NCBI RefSeq assembly: GCF_000517545.1
Contig: NZ_BAIV01000008.1
Coordinates: 1-64,000 of the forward strand
Length of the DNA stretch: 64,000 bases
DNA from: Bacteroides reticulotermitis JCM 10512
GTDB lineage: Bacteria; Bacteroidota; Bacteroidia; Bacteroidales; Bacteroidaceae
Reading direction: 5' to 3'
Every line of letters begins with the position of its first letter. Positions within the stretch are counted from its first letter, which is position 1. The translations under genes and the position numbers were made by a program. A model generated the notes under the pieces. That model was not told where the DNA came from. It made no database searches and was given only the letters and a program-made list of their open reading frames with translations. Shown here piece after piece: positions 49,016-57,808 of the stretch.

Positions 49016-50866
49016 ATGGACTTGATTCAATACGATAAGCTTTTAGATGAAGTGTTCTATCTTATAGACTCTAATGAGTTGTCTTCATCTCTTTCTTTAA
49101 AGAAAGCACCCGAGCGTGTAGACTCGGTTCAGGACCTTATTCGTAAAGCTATTCTTGAATCATCAATAGGTCGGTATAAGGGAGTCCCTTACTTTTTCAA
49201 TGGGCGTATTTATGAGCCGATGTCCCCTGACGAGTTTGGTAATCTCATCTATGACCTCATGAAAAAATGTAAGTTACCTAATGGGGATTATGCTAGGGTG
49301 GAAGGAGTCATTAAGGTATGCCGCCGAATAATTGCGGGAAAGGAATTATACCCGGACCGAACTATTATGATTTTCAGGAACTGTATCCTTGATACAAAAA
49401 ATAGAACTACTCATAAATTCTCGCCCCAATATGTACAGATGAGTTATGTGGACTACGACTATAATGCGAAAGATATTCCTCTTCAATGGGGAATGTTCTT
49501 AGATTCAGTTCTCCCTGAGAAAGAAGAGCAGCGCATATTGCAAGAATCTTTGGGTTGTCTGCTAATTAATCGTAGAGACGCTAAACTAGAACACATTTCC
49601 TTTCTTTATGGGACTGGAGCCAACGGAAAAAGTGTCGTTTTCGAGACAGTGATCGGCATATTTGGGCGTAAGAATGTCAGTAACTATCCCATAATGTCTC
49701 TTATATCAGGCGGGGATAGGAAAAAGAATATAGCATCAATGGATGGCCTATGGGTGAATTACAGCTCTGAATCCCAGATCGTAACCCTTGCTAAAAACGA
49801 AGATGCTTTTAAAGCTCTGACATCCGGAGAACCTACTGAAGCTCGGCAGATTTACGGAGAGAACTTCATGGCGTATAATATACCACTACAAATGGTAAAT
49901 GTCAATGCCTTACCGGAAATGGGTAATTTGACGCATTCTCTTAAACGCCGGATTGTTATTATTGATTTTAAGATAGAGATTCCGGTCCATAAACAAAACA
50001 AGCAACTATCCAGAATATTCGAGAAAGAATATAGCGGGATATTCAATTGGATAATGGACGGCAGGGATCGATTTATAAAAAACGGATACGAGTTTACCGA
50101 TCGCCTGAGGCTTGATGATAAAACGGATGAGTACCAGGCTAATTGCAATTCAGTCATGAGATTCATGAAGAGGATGAAATATAACCGGGTAAACAAAGAT
50201 ATAACAGATACTCTCCCAAGATGGGTTAACGCCACGATTCTCTATCGCCAATATAAAAAATGGTGTATATCAAATGACACAGAAGCAGAGAATGAACGGG
50301 TGTTCGGAGGAATACTTGGTGAGTCCGGGTATCAGAAGAAACGTATGTCGGGTGGCATAAGCTATGCTATATATGGGGCGGCTGTCATTAAGTCCATTGA
50401 AAGCAAATATACGATCCAAAATAGGAAGAAAAGAGAAAACCCGAACTACGAAGAAAAGGTGCCATATGCTATTGATGGCAGATGGTATGTAGATACGTAT
50501 ACAGGACTTTGCAAATATTTGGGTATAAGTTACCGCACAGTGTCCAATTGGGCTAAAATGGGGCTTCTGGAAGGATGTTACACAAAACGAGGAAAGTTCA
50601 ATGCTACCATGGTATTTGATATCTCCCTTGTGAAAGAGGCTATGAAGAAGATGAAAGTCATCAAAACCGATAGAGAGCGAGATCGGGAGAGTTTCCTTCG
50701 TCAGAAAGCGCAGTCTAAACGAAATATGACAAACGAGACTATGAAGAAGTATAATTCCAAAGAACGCATCTTACTGTCTCCGGTTGATGCCAATTTCGTT
50801 ACGGTCAAAGATGAGCTCGAAGATGCAGCAAGGAGAGAGGAGCTAAAGAAACAGGGATTAATTTAA
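49016..50866 (+). CDS. Phage primase-helicase (D5/P4 family)
   Basis: The 616-residue protein has a D5-like N-terminal region and an SF3-type helicase domain. Walker A GTGANGKS lies at about 199-206, with SLISGGDRKKN and EPTEARQIYGENF nearby. A C-terminal winged-helix-like segment (LGISYRTVSNWAKMGLLEG) may bind DNA. It would open the origin and prime replication. The AT-rich iteron region immediately upstream is its likely target. No frameshift was seen. Confidence 0.9.
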   Translation: MDLIQYDKLLDEVFYLIDSNELSSSLSLKKAPERVDSVQDLIRKAILESSIGRYKGVPYFFNGRIYEPMSPDEFGNLIYDLMKKCKLPNGDYARVEGVIKVCRRIIAGKELYPDRTIMIFRNCILDTKNRTTHKFSPQYVQMSYVDYDYNAKDIPLQWGMFLDSVLPEKEEQRILQESLGCLLINRRDAKLEHISFLYGTGANGKSVVFETVIGIFGRKNVSNYPIMSLISGGDRKKNIASMDGLWVNYSSESQIVTLAKNEDAFKALTSGEPTEARQIYGENFMAYNIPLQMVNVNALPEMGNLTHSLKRRIVIIDFKIEIPVHKQNKQLSRIFEKEYSGIFNWIMDGRDRFIKNGYEFTDRLRLDDKTDEYQANCNSVMRFMKRMKYNRVNKDITDTLPRWVNATILYRQYKKWCISNDTEAENERVFGGILGESGYQKKRMSGGISYAIYGAAVIKSIESKYTIQNRKKRENPNYEEKVPYAIDGRWYVDTYTGLCKYLGISYRTVSNWAKMGLLEGCYTKRGKFNATMVFDISLVKEAMKKMKVIKTDRERDRESFLRQKAQSKRNMTNETMKKYNSKERILLSPVDANFVTVKDELEDAARREELKKQGLI

Positions 50867-50878
50867 AGATTTATAAAT

Positions 50879-51274
50879 ATGAAAAAAGAACCGCTACAAT
50901 TTGGGAACTTTACGGTTACCCGCGAATCAGGTAAAGAGTTTGATCACATTCGCATTAAAGCTGTCTCAGGAATATGGGGCGTTTCATTCAGAAGCGACAA
51001 CGAACAGTTTGAACGCATTCGTATGATGGCTAACGACAAGCAATTCAAATCGTATTTTGAAAGCTGGATTACGATGGTTTATCTTGTTTCAAATGGCATG
51101 CCTGATTTGGATTTCATCGGCGATTTCTTCGAATCTTATAATGCAATGAACGAGCGTTTTATTTCTGCATCTAAGACTATATCCGATGAAGAGGACGCCA
51201 AGATAATTGAAGAAGAAAAGAAAATTATTGAGATCAAGGAAGAACTTCAAGAGGAGGGTGATAGCCATGAATGA
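50879..51274 (+). CDS. Hypothetical prophage early protein
   Basis: The 131-residue protein is not recognised. It is alpha/beta at the N-terminus (RIKAVSGIWGVSFRSDNEQF) with a strongly acidic helical tail (KIIEEEKKIIEIKEELQEE). It starts 12 bp after the primase-helicase and overlaps the next start. Confidence 0.6.
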   Translation: MKKEPLQFGNFTVTRESGKEFDHIRIKAVSGIWGVSFRSDNEQFERIRMMANDKQFKSYFESWITMVYLVSNGMPDLDFIGDFFESYNAMNERFISASKTISDEEDAKIIEEEKKIIEIKEELQEEGDSHE

Positions 51275-51770
51275 TATAGAGAAAATCTGTGATTTACAGA
51301 AACAAGTCTGTGAGTATGAATATATTCTAAGAACACTTTTTGAATTATCCAATGGGATAGTAAGAGTGAATGCAATTGAAACCGATAATAAATACGCCAA
51401 CGAGATTGGGAACTTCATTTTAAAACAGAAAAAAACAGAGCCTCGAGAAATCAGAATCAGAAGAGAGTATTCAAAAGAGGAATTTAAAAAAGCAAACCAA
51501 GAGGTTGTAACCATTGTGATGGCTCTAGAGAACGGAATAGCCCATGTTCGCCAGATAGGCGGGCATAGAAGAAAATATATGGACTCCCTAATGAGATCAA
51601 TAAGTGAGAGGCTTTTATGTGATGGTATGGTACGGTTCTCTATATTGAATAATGGGGATAAGGTTGTCGTAGATGCAGGCCTTAACGTATGCGGATCGGA
51701 TGGCATATCCAATGGTATTAGCGAAAAAGATGCAGACAAAATAAATACGGCTCTCCATGGAAACGATTAA
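51267..51770 (+). CDS. Hypothetical prophage protein
   Basis: The 167-residue protein is unrecognised. It is helical and charged at the start (KICDLQKQVCEYEYILRTLF), then basic (REIRIRREYSKEEFKKANQE). The ATG at 51267 overlaps the upstream stop by 8 bp, which marks it as the real start in preference to the in-frame codon at 51207. Confidence 0.6.
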   Translation: MNDIEKICDLQKQVCEYEYILRTLFELSNGIVRVNAIETDNKYANEIGNFILKQKKTEPREIRIRREYSKEEFKKANQEVVTIVMALENGIAHVRQIGGHRRKYMDSLMRSISERLLCDGMVRFSILNNGDKVVVDAGLNVCGSDGISNGISEKDADKINTALHGND

Positions 51771-51948
51771 TCAAATAAAATCAGATAAAGCCGAACTTGA
51801 AAAGGAGATATCCGCCAAGATACAAGCGTTTTGCGAGAAGAACGGAGTGTTATTAGACGATATATCACTCTCAGTTGGCGACACATTTATGGGGATGTAT
51901 GAACCAGATAAAAAGGATATATACGTGTCTTTAACGATAAAATTTTAG
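51757..51948 (+). CDS. Small hypothetical prophage protein
   Basis: The product has 63 residues, with an N-terminal helix (KSDKAELEKEISAKIQAFCE) and a short beta part (DIYVSLTIKF). It overlaps the upstream gene by 14 bp. No family is recognised. Confidence 0.5.
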   Translation: METINQIKSDKAELEKEISAKIQAFCEKNGVLLDDISLSVGDTFMGMYEPDKKDIYVSLTIKF

Positions 51949-51952
51949 TAAT

Positions 51953-52249
51953 ATGGACGGAGTAATCATGGTGTATTGCAAAATTACTCAATCTGACTAT
52001 ATGAAACTCATGTGTATCATAGGATGGCATCGCGAGTTTTCTTTTACCACGTCAGAAATTAGATTATTATCAGAGATGGGAATACCTGTATTATCAAAGA
52101 GGCTGTATAATAGTGAAAAGGTTCGTGATTACATAAAAAAGTATTTATCCTTTGTCATAGCAAAAAGGAATAAGACATTAAGACTTGACAGGTCTTGGCG
52201 CAGGATGAAAATAGCAATAAGAAAATCAAATTCAGGGGAAGCTACTTAA
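51953..52249 (+). CDS. Small basic hypothetical prophage protein
   Basis: The product has 98 residues and is basic at the C-terminus (LRLDRSWRRMKIAIRKSNS), which might bind nucleic acid. It starts 4 bp after the previous stop and converges with the leftward packaging genes. Confidence 0.5.
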   Translation: MDGVIMVYCKITQSDYMKLMCIIGWHREFSFTTSEIRLLSEMGIPVLSKRLYNSEKVRDYIKKYLSFVIAKRNKTLRLDRSWRRMKIAIRKSNSGEAT

Positions 52250-52261
52250 ACTTACCCGTTT

Positions 52262-52621
52262 TTACATGGTTAATGCAGTCGCTGCCCAGCCAGCAAGATA
52301 GGCAAAATGTTCATCTTTTCCTCCATCGAACCCCATCGTCATATTACAGTCATTAAAGATCACAGACGCAATATGGACACTCTCGTGCGCTATATTCTTA
52401 ACCGTCATTTCCTTTTTAGAGGGGAATACGACTACCGCTCCTAGATCGTTTGTTTCTTTTAGAGAAGCGGGAAATACTATTGCTCCATACTTATAGGAAA
52501 AATCATCAATGTCGCACTCTGTTTCAAAATTGTCGTTCAAAAAAACTTCACTGTCAGTTATGACTACCCACAGTTTACGTGGATAGACCACCGGATTAAA
52601 CTCGTGTATTTTATTTTTCAT
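52262..52621 (-). CDS. Metallopeptidase-like small protein next to the head genes
   Basis: The product has 119 residues. NIAHESVHIASVIF contains HESVH, an HExxH-like zinc site with Ser/Val in the middle, and GKDEHFAYLAGW supplies a downstream Glu-His. This resembles small phage-encoded peptidase-fold proteins. It follows the MuF gene with a 12-bp gap once that gene's frame is repaired. It might process head proteins, but this is unproven. The ATG at 52621 is chosen. Confidence 0.55.
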   Translation of the reverse strand: MKNKIHEFNPVVYPRKLWVVITDSEVFLNDNFETECDIDDFSYKYGAIVFPASLKETNDLGAVVVFPSKKEMTVKNIAHESVHIASVIFNDCNMTMGFDGGKDEHFAYLAGWAATALTM

Positions 52622-52632
52622 ATTTATTCTAG

Positions 52633-53423
52633 TTATTCGTAAATTGGAACTATATAACAGCAGCATCTAGGGTGATATGGTGGATATGGATCCAATTTAA
52701 ACTTATGTAGATAGCTGTCTCATCATCGCATAGTTGGCAAGGATAGCGGCTACCCCTGTAAGACATAAATCCGATTGCCCCATCTTTTATCGCTTTACCA
52801 ACGTAATATTCCATCCATCCTTCAGCGACGGTATTCCTTGATAATGTATTTAGAGCTGTATATGAGCTGACAGTCCTCCCAACACCGAATGTCGTAACTA
52901 CATCCAATCTGGTTTTTAAATCATAGCCCCTTTTTTCTGCAACCAGTATAGAAGTGTTCCCAAAAGGAGATGATCGCCATGTTTTAATTCCGGATACTAT
53001 CTTTGACTGTGATAACCCCATTACAATACCAGCTGCAATCGCTATTTCTAGTTCTTTACCATATCGTGCTGTGTAATCCTCTATTCTTTCAGTCATGTTT
53101 TTCTCGCTTATGTCCCGGTTAATATAGACCAGTATATTGGATTTATCATCATGATGGGTAGATACCGCGAGTGTTTCGGTATAGTCTTCTATTTGATTTT
53201 TTAAATCACTCAGGACTTTATCAATTTCGAGCTTCATGTCTTTATTCGCAGAGAACTTAAATTGAGACGCAGGAATAGTATATTTAAAAGAAATAGCTAC
53301 AACATCTTTCGCCGCTTTATCCATAGCAACGTCTAGATTATGTTGTATGGAAAGTTCTGCGTTTAATCTTTGCCTCAGATACTCTTTAGCATCTTCTATG
53401 TCTTTATTATTCGGAGATATCAT
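52633..53423 (-). CDS. Minor head protein (phage Mu gpF/SPP1 gp7-like), frameshifted in this sequence
   Basis: The composite product is about 263 residues. GRTVSSYTALNTLSRNTVAE and the Cys motif YPCQLCDDE near the C-terminus mark the MuF head-morphogenesis family. The frame breaks at about 52707: adding one base gives CDDETAIYHKFKLDPYPPYH and then PRCCCYIVPIYE, restoring the metal-binding ending of the family and a stop at 52633-52635. MuF proteins are minor capsid components acting with the portal. The start overlaps the repaired portal stop by 17 bp. Confidence 0.85.
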
Positions 53424-54944
53424 TGTTTCCTTTTTCTAGTTTCAGTTCGTATAATAAATCCGATTGCTGCTCTTCTTTTTCTCCCTCATTATCCGGTCCC
53501 ACTCACTTGGGGTCGTATACATAGATATAGTCTCCGATGCTGTCTGTTTTGAACAAAATCCGCTTACTACTGCCGAAGCAAGATCTGCGACCATCGCACT
53601 ATCATTTACATGGATATAAGGTTTAATCCAATATATCATTGGAAGATTTGCAAAATTAATGGTGTTTTTCATTTCTAGTCCGTATCCAAATGTAAATATC
53701 TTAACTAGTCCATTGAGATATTTTTGATAATCAGCCGCATCCGTCATTGCTTTTTCATATGCTGGAGAATATAGAATTTTTAGTGCTGCAGCCGGCAAGT
53801 CTCCAGATTTCAATTCGGGTGGTATCACCGTGAAACTTTGCTCATAAATCATTTTATAAAGCGTATCTATTTGTTTCATAAATGATTCAGAAGCATCAGG
53901 AGAACTTATGTAGTCCGCTTTATCGTCTTTCCCCATTGCTAGAACTTTGATCGAACCATTCAGGTCTACCGTTTTATCAAAGTTCTCTCCATCTCCTTGT
54001 AAAAGCAGTATTGGGAATCCGTAAGCCTGGTTGTTTTGCGCCATTTGGGAGAATGACATCTCGTATCCGTCAATGCTATCTTGAGAAGGCGACCAACATG
54101 CACCGTTGTCATCCCTATGATATGCTACGGGAATAAACGGGAACCCATGAGCCTTTTTTGATACCAGGGAATATCCATCTAACCCAAATAATCCGAGTAT
54201 CTTATCAGATATAGTCTTGCTGTTACTTATATTGCATTTATACCTAGATAAAAATGTGTTATCCCACACTTCTAGCCATTCTGTGATTTTATTTCCATCT
54301 TCGTCATAATCATAGTATGATCGAGCGAATAACAGCAAATCACCGGTAATTGAATCATAATGCGGATACAATACATCGCCATTCATGTATGATAAAGACT
54401 TAAACCCGAAAGTGCCCTCATTCAAGAATCCAACAGTTGCGCAGTCTCCTGTCGTTTTTACTGACTTGACTCCCTCGTAAAAGGCTATTTCCATATCTTT
54501 TTCAAGCCAGCCTGCTCTGAATAGATAAAATGCATCTGTTTGATCTTGCGTTGGGTTGGTTGTATTTAGCTGGAACTGAATATCATTTCCTGTGCCATGG
54601 ATTATTTGCTTTAATGCAATAATTTGCTGAAACGCAAATGAATATCTAGGGACAAGCTCTCTGTATATATTGCGCTTCATTTTACCGGTTGATTCCCCAT
54701 TCTCATCTAGTACCGGTTCCATTTCTTCTCTATAAACGTCCGGATATAATACAGGGTCATTGATGGAGTGCCCAGATGGGTAAAACTCTCTCATAAAGTC
54801 GGCCTGAGTAATCACTTGAAACGTCAAGTTCTCATCTAGGCAGACAGAGGGCTCTTCAACAGAAGAGAACCGTCCTTGTTGGAGATATCCCGTAGGTTGA
54901 ACTCTTTTCCATACTCTTTTGGTTTTAATGTCTCTCGCTTTCAT
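53407..54944 (-). CDS. Portal protein (SPP1 gp6-like), frameshifted near its end in this sequence
   Basis: The composite product is about 512 residues. YSFAFQQIIALKQIIHGTG, EKDMEIAFYEGVKSVKTTGD and AHGFPFIPVAYHRDD are typical of Bacteroidetes phage portals. The frame breaks at 53476-53480 (a run of five A on the minus strand needs a sixth), giving EKKEEQQSDLLYELKLEKGN and a stop at 53407-53409. The repaired end overlaps the MuF start, as expected for neighbouring head genes. Portal rings form the DNA channel at the head vertex and dock the terminase. Confidence 0.88.
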
Positions 54945-54969
54945 ATTGTGATTGTGTTATGTGTTACTA

Positions 54970-56607
54970 TTATCTAAATCTCGCTGGGTTGACATACCTC
55001 ATGTTCCATTTTGGCCTGCCGCCTTTCTTCTTTTTTATGTCGAATATCATTCGCATAAACATCGCTTCTATGAAGTCAGGCGAGTGTCCTACGATCTTTT
55101 TCATATCTGGATTCTTCTTTATCAAAACAAATCCTTTATCAGCCATCTTATCATTCGCTTTGATAGCCTTCCTTTCATTCATGAGTATTTGACGAAGTTG
55201 GATATCTTTGTTTTTTCCTGCAGAGAATCGAAGATCAAGTAAATACGGCTCTATAGAAACTTCTCTATTGATTATTTTTTTTGCGAACAAATAGGCTGCC
55301 TGCGATTTTATTGTATCATAAAGCCCTTTGTTTTCTTCATCTACTGATTCCCTATTATTAAAAGGAATGGCAGATCTGAAGAACCCCTTGAATATTTGCC
55401 CAAGCCCATTCAAGTCATAAGTAAAGTTTTCTTCTAATACTCCCCATTCTTTAAGCTTTGCCCTTACGTTATTAACGGTTTCCTGACTATCTGCTCGACA
55501 AACGTAAACGTCTTTAATATGCCAACCAACCCACAGCCACATGACTAAGTTGTCTCCTCCGTCAAATGCCGCGTCACATGAAACCCTGCGAACCCCGTCG
55601 TCTATTTGTTGAGCATTATTATAGAAGTCATCCATGTGAGTCATCTTAATCATGTCGTCACCTTTAGACTTGAATTTCCAATTACCCTCTAAGTCGCGTG
55701 AACGCTGTTCTTCAGATTGTCCACCAAGGCTAGCCAGATACGTCGGATCTGAGCGCATCAATTGAACGTTATCTGCTAGTTTAGCTTCCACAAATGCAAC
55801 CGATTTAACGAAAAGATCTTCAGGCCTCCCATACCGGGAATAACTTTCATCCCAAATGCGATCTATAATATCCTTGCACTGTTCGTAAGCCTCTTTTTTT
55901 GTATTTCCCCAGTATACGTCGTTGATGTTATCTCCATCCATAAAGCAATATCTAATCTTCCCAATTCTCTCTGGAATAGGGAATCCATCTTCGTCAATCC
56001 ACCAATCTATAAACTGGGCAACCCATGAGTCGGGATCAGGATTGCAAGTTCCCCAAAATCTATTCCGTATTCCGTGGGCATTACGGTTGGTAGTTATCAG
56101 ATACTTGAATTTAGGATATTCGATATGGGTAATCTCGTCAATACCTATATATGAATACTGTTTACCCTGCATTCTTTTTTTGAAGTCTTCAATAGCGTCA
56201 GAATAATATTGAAATTTGAGAGATCCGCCAGAGCTGAAGTTCCAAGTCATATCGTCTTTCGAGCGATTGTACGAGCCAAAATCTCCGTATACGGAGTCTG
56301 ATGTATCTACCAAATCAGATAAATCATCTTTTTCTTTTCTGAATAATATAGCTTTAAATTCTTTATTATCTAGATCTTTCAAACCTTCTAGGAGCAAGGA
56401 GTAACTTTTGCTTCCGCCTCGGCTACCTCCGCCAATAATGATGTCGGCATTGCAGGAAAGCAAATTTTCTTGCCCGCCTCGTTGGGAAATAATTTTGTAA
56501 GGGTTTCGCTTTTTATCGTCTGCAACCCTCAGTTGTTCGATATACTCATATGTAAGTATATCCTTCCCGTCAATGGTTTTTTCTCCTGTGTATTGCTCAA
56601 TATTCAT
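54970..56607 (-). CDS. terL: Terminase large subunit
   Basis: The 545-residue protein has a Walker A-like motif GGGSRGGSKS at 59-68, a Walker B (SYIGIDEITH) and a nuclease region with RVSCDAAFDGGDN and later acidic residues (VGHSPDFIEA). It is the ATP-driven DNA-packaging motor and nuclease. It heads a leftward block with portal, MuF and the peptidase-like gene. An intrinsic terminator hairpin sits directly before its start codon. Confidence 0.95.
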   Translation of the reverse strand: MNIEQYTGEKTIDGKDILTYEYIEQLRVADDKKRNPYKIISQRGGQENLLSCNADIIIGGGSRGGSKSYSLLLEGLKDLDNKEFKAILFRKEKDDLSDLVDTSDSVYGDFGSYNRSKDDMTWNFSSGGSLKFQYYSDAIEDFKKRMQGKQYSYIGIDEITHIEYPKFKYLITTNRNAHGIRNRFWGTCNPDPDSWVAQFIDWWIDEDGFPIPERIGKIRYCFMDGDNINDVYWGNTKKEAYEQCKDIIDRIWDESYSRYGRPEDLFVKSVAFVEAKLADNVQLMRSDPTYLASLGGQSEEQRSRDLEGNWKFKSKGDDMIKMTHMDDFYNNAQQIDDGVRRVSCDAAFDGGDNLVMWLWVGWHIKDVYVCRADSQETVNNVRAKLKEWGVLEENFTYDLNGLGQIFKGFFRSAIPFNNRESVDEENKGLYDTIKSQAAYLFAKKIINREVSIEPYLLDLRFSAGKNKDIQLRQILMNERKAIKANDKMADKGFVLIKKNPDMKKIVGHSPDFIEAMFMRMIFDIKKKKGGRPKWNMRYVNPARFR

Positions 56608-56657
56608 AAAACAAAAAGCCCGAACCAGAAGATTTTTATTCTTCTAATCCGAGCCTT
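56608..56657 (-). terminator. Terminator hairpin in the leader of the terminase operon
   Basis: On the minus strand an 18-bp stem (AAGGCTCGG... from 56657, including G-U pairs, with loop ATAAAAA) is followed by TTTTTGTTTT (56617-56608), and then ATG at 56607. The T run is on the minus strand only. It would stop leftward transcripts just before terL unless antitermination occurs. Confidence 0.75.
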
Positions 56658-56684
56658 ATACTCCTTTTGTTATTAATGTATCTA

Positions 56685-56692
56685 CAAAAATA
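56685..56692 (-). promoter_or_regulatory. Possible leftward promoter of the terminase operon
   Basis: CAAAAATA on the plus strand equals TATTTTTG on the minus strand, a -7 box 78 bp before terL. No -33 element is evident. Confidence 0.35.
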
Positions 56693-56767
56693 CAGAAAAA
56701 AACGAATTAAAGCGCACATATAGCGTAAAATTCACTTTTATTTGCTTGTTTATTAATTATTAATCGC

Positions 56768-56775
56768 TATATTTG
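56768..56775 (+). promoter_or_regulatory. Promoter of the Com-like gene and tRNA-Met
   Basis: TATATTTG sits within TAATCGCTATATTTGCGAA (56761-56779), identical to the site at 47758-47776. ATAGCG lies upstream at 56720-56725. Confidence 0.6.
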
Positions 56776-56792
56776 CGAAATAAATCACGGAA

Positions 56793-56987
56793 ATGATTAG
56801 AATTGAAACCAACATAACTTCTGCTAGCAGATATGAAACCCCAGTAAGATGCCCAAAATGCAAGAGGGTACTTGGGGATGTGAAAGATGTACAAGGCGAG
56901 GTTTCTATGATTTATAGATGCCACAAATGCGGATGTGATGTTGATGTACGCGCAGAGGGTAAACATAGCGGAGTAGAGCAGAGGTAG
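56793..56987 (+). CDS. Com-like zinc-finger protein
   Basis: The product has 64 residues. VRCPKCKRVLGD and YRCHKCGCDV give a two-CxxC zinc finger like that of Mu Com, which binds mRNA to activate translation of the mom DNA-modification gene. No mom-like gene is seen in the window. The last codons and the stop overlap the first 21 bases of a tRNA gene. Confidence 0.75.
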   Translation: MIRIETNITSASRYETPVRCPKCKRVLGDVKDVQGEVSMIYRCHKCGCDVDVRAEGKHSGVEQR

Positions 56988-57038
56988 CTCGTTAGGTTCA
57001 TAACCTAAAGGTCGAAGGTTCGATCCCTTCTTCCGCAA
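56967..57038 (+). tRNA. tRNA-Met (anticodon CAT), phage-encoded
   Basis: A cloverleaf folds with D stem GAGC/GCTC, anticodon stem TTAGG/CCTAA enclosing TTCATAA (anticodon CAT), and T arm GAAGG TTCGATC CCTTC. The acceptor stem pairs six of seven positions, with A1 opposite A72. The anticodon stem lacks the three G-C pairs of an initiator tRNA. CAT could also decode isoleucine AUA if the cytidine is lysidine-modified. CCA is not encoded. Confidence 0.85.
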
Positions 57039-57056
57039 CTAGATTATAATAGGGAC

Positions 57057-57105
57057 AAAGAGGTCTGATAATTGCTTTTGATAGCATTTGTCAGACCTCT
57101 TTTTG
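57057..57105 (+). terminator. Terminator after tRNA-Met
   Basis: AAAGAGGTCTGA (57057-57068) pairs perfectly with TCAGACCTCTTT (57091-57102) and is followed by T residues. It ends the Com/tRNA transcript 27 bp before the scaffold start. Confidence 0.92.
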
Positions 57106-57131
57106 TTACAACACAAACACAAAATAACACG

Positions 57132-57788
57132 ATGGAAAAAGAACAAATCTTATCCGAATTGAAGTCTAAAGTTGGACAAACCAGCTTATCAGACAGAACT
57201 TTAACCGACTACGTTGCAGGCAATCTCCCAGCAGAGGGAACAGAGCCGGATGATGCCTATTGGAATAGACATAGTGCGTTTCTGAAATCCTTAAATGGGA
57301 ATTACAGCCATGATGTAGCCACTCAGGTAGAAAAGCCTAAAAAGGCTTTTCAACCGAATCCTAACCCTAATCCTAATCCGCAGCCACAACCGGATAAACC
57401 GGACCCGGCACTTGCGGAAATGAAGAAGGAAATCGAAGCAATGAAACAAGAACGTGAAGCAGAGAAGAAGAACTCTCTTGTGAATGGATTACGTGACATT
57501 GTTAAGGCGAAAGCGGGCGAACTGAAAGTGTCTAACAAGGCTATTTGGGAAGATACCGTGGCTTCTATTGAAGTAAAAGACGGTGCGACCCAAGAGCAGC
57601 TTCTTGAATCTGCAAAAAACGCATACGAGAAGAAGCTGAAAGCCTATATCGGTGACGGGGCAACGCCTTATGGAGGCGGACAAAACCAGCGCCAGATACA
57701 AGTAAGTTCAGAAGAGGCAAATGCCAGGCGTGAAGCTTTCAGAAAGAAGATGCAGGCGCAGGGGAGATTGCCGCAAGACAAAGATTAA
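57132..57788 (+). CDS. Phage scaffold protein
   Basis: The product has 218 residues. A helical N-terminus is joined by a PNPNPNPNPQPQP linker (about 90-102) to a long coiled coil (ALAEMKKEIEAMKQEREAEK) and an alpha-helical end (ARREAFRKKMQAQGR). Size, charge and position just upstream of the decoration and capsid genes fit a scaffold that is removed after head assembly. The ATG at 57132 follows the terminator; an upstream in-frame start lies inside the terminator hairpin. Confidence 0.75.
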   Translation: MEKEQILSELKSKVGQTSLSDRTLTDYVAGNLPAEGTEPDDAYWNRHSAFLKSLNGNYSHDVATQVEKPKKAFQPNPNPNPNPQPQPDKPDPALAEMKKEIEAMKQEREAEKKNSLVNGLRDIVKAKAGELKVSNKAIWEDTVASIEVKDGATQEQLLESAKNAYEKKLKAYIGDGATPYGGGQNQRQIQVSSEEANARREAFRKKMQAQGRLPQDKD

Positions 57789-57808
57789 CACATTAACACA
57801 AGTAAAAA

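Noticed and set aside
56967..57038. tRNA considered as an initiator tRNA
   Set aside because: Although A1-A72 is unpaired, the anticodon stem is TTAGG/CCTAA and lacks the three G-C pairs required of initiators.
57350..57400. Short repeats in the scaffold gene (CCTAATCC type) considered as a DNA repeat element
   Set aside because: They encode the PN/PQ linker between scaffold domains and are explained by the protein.
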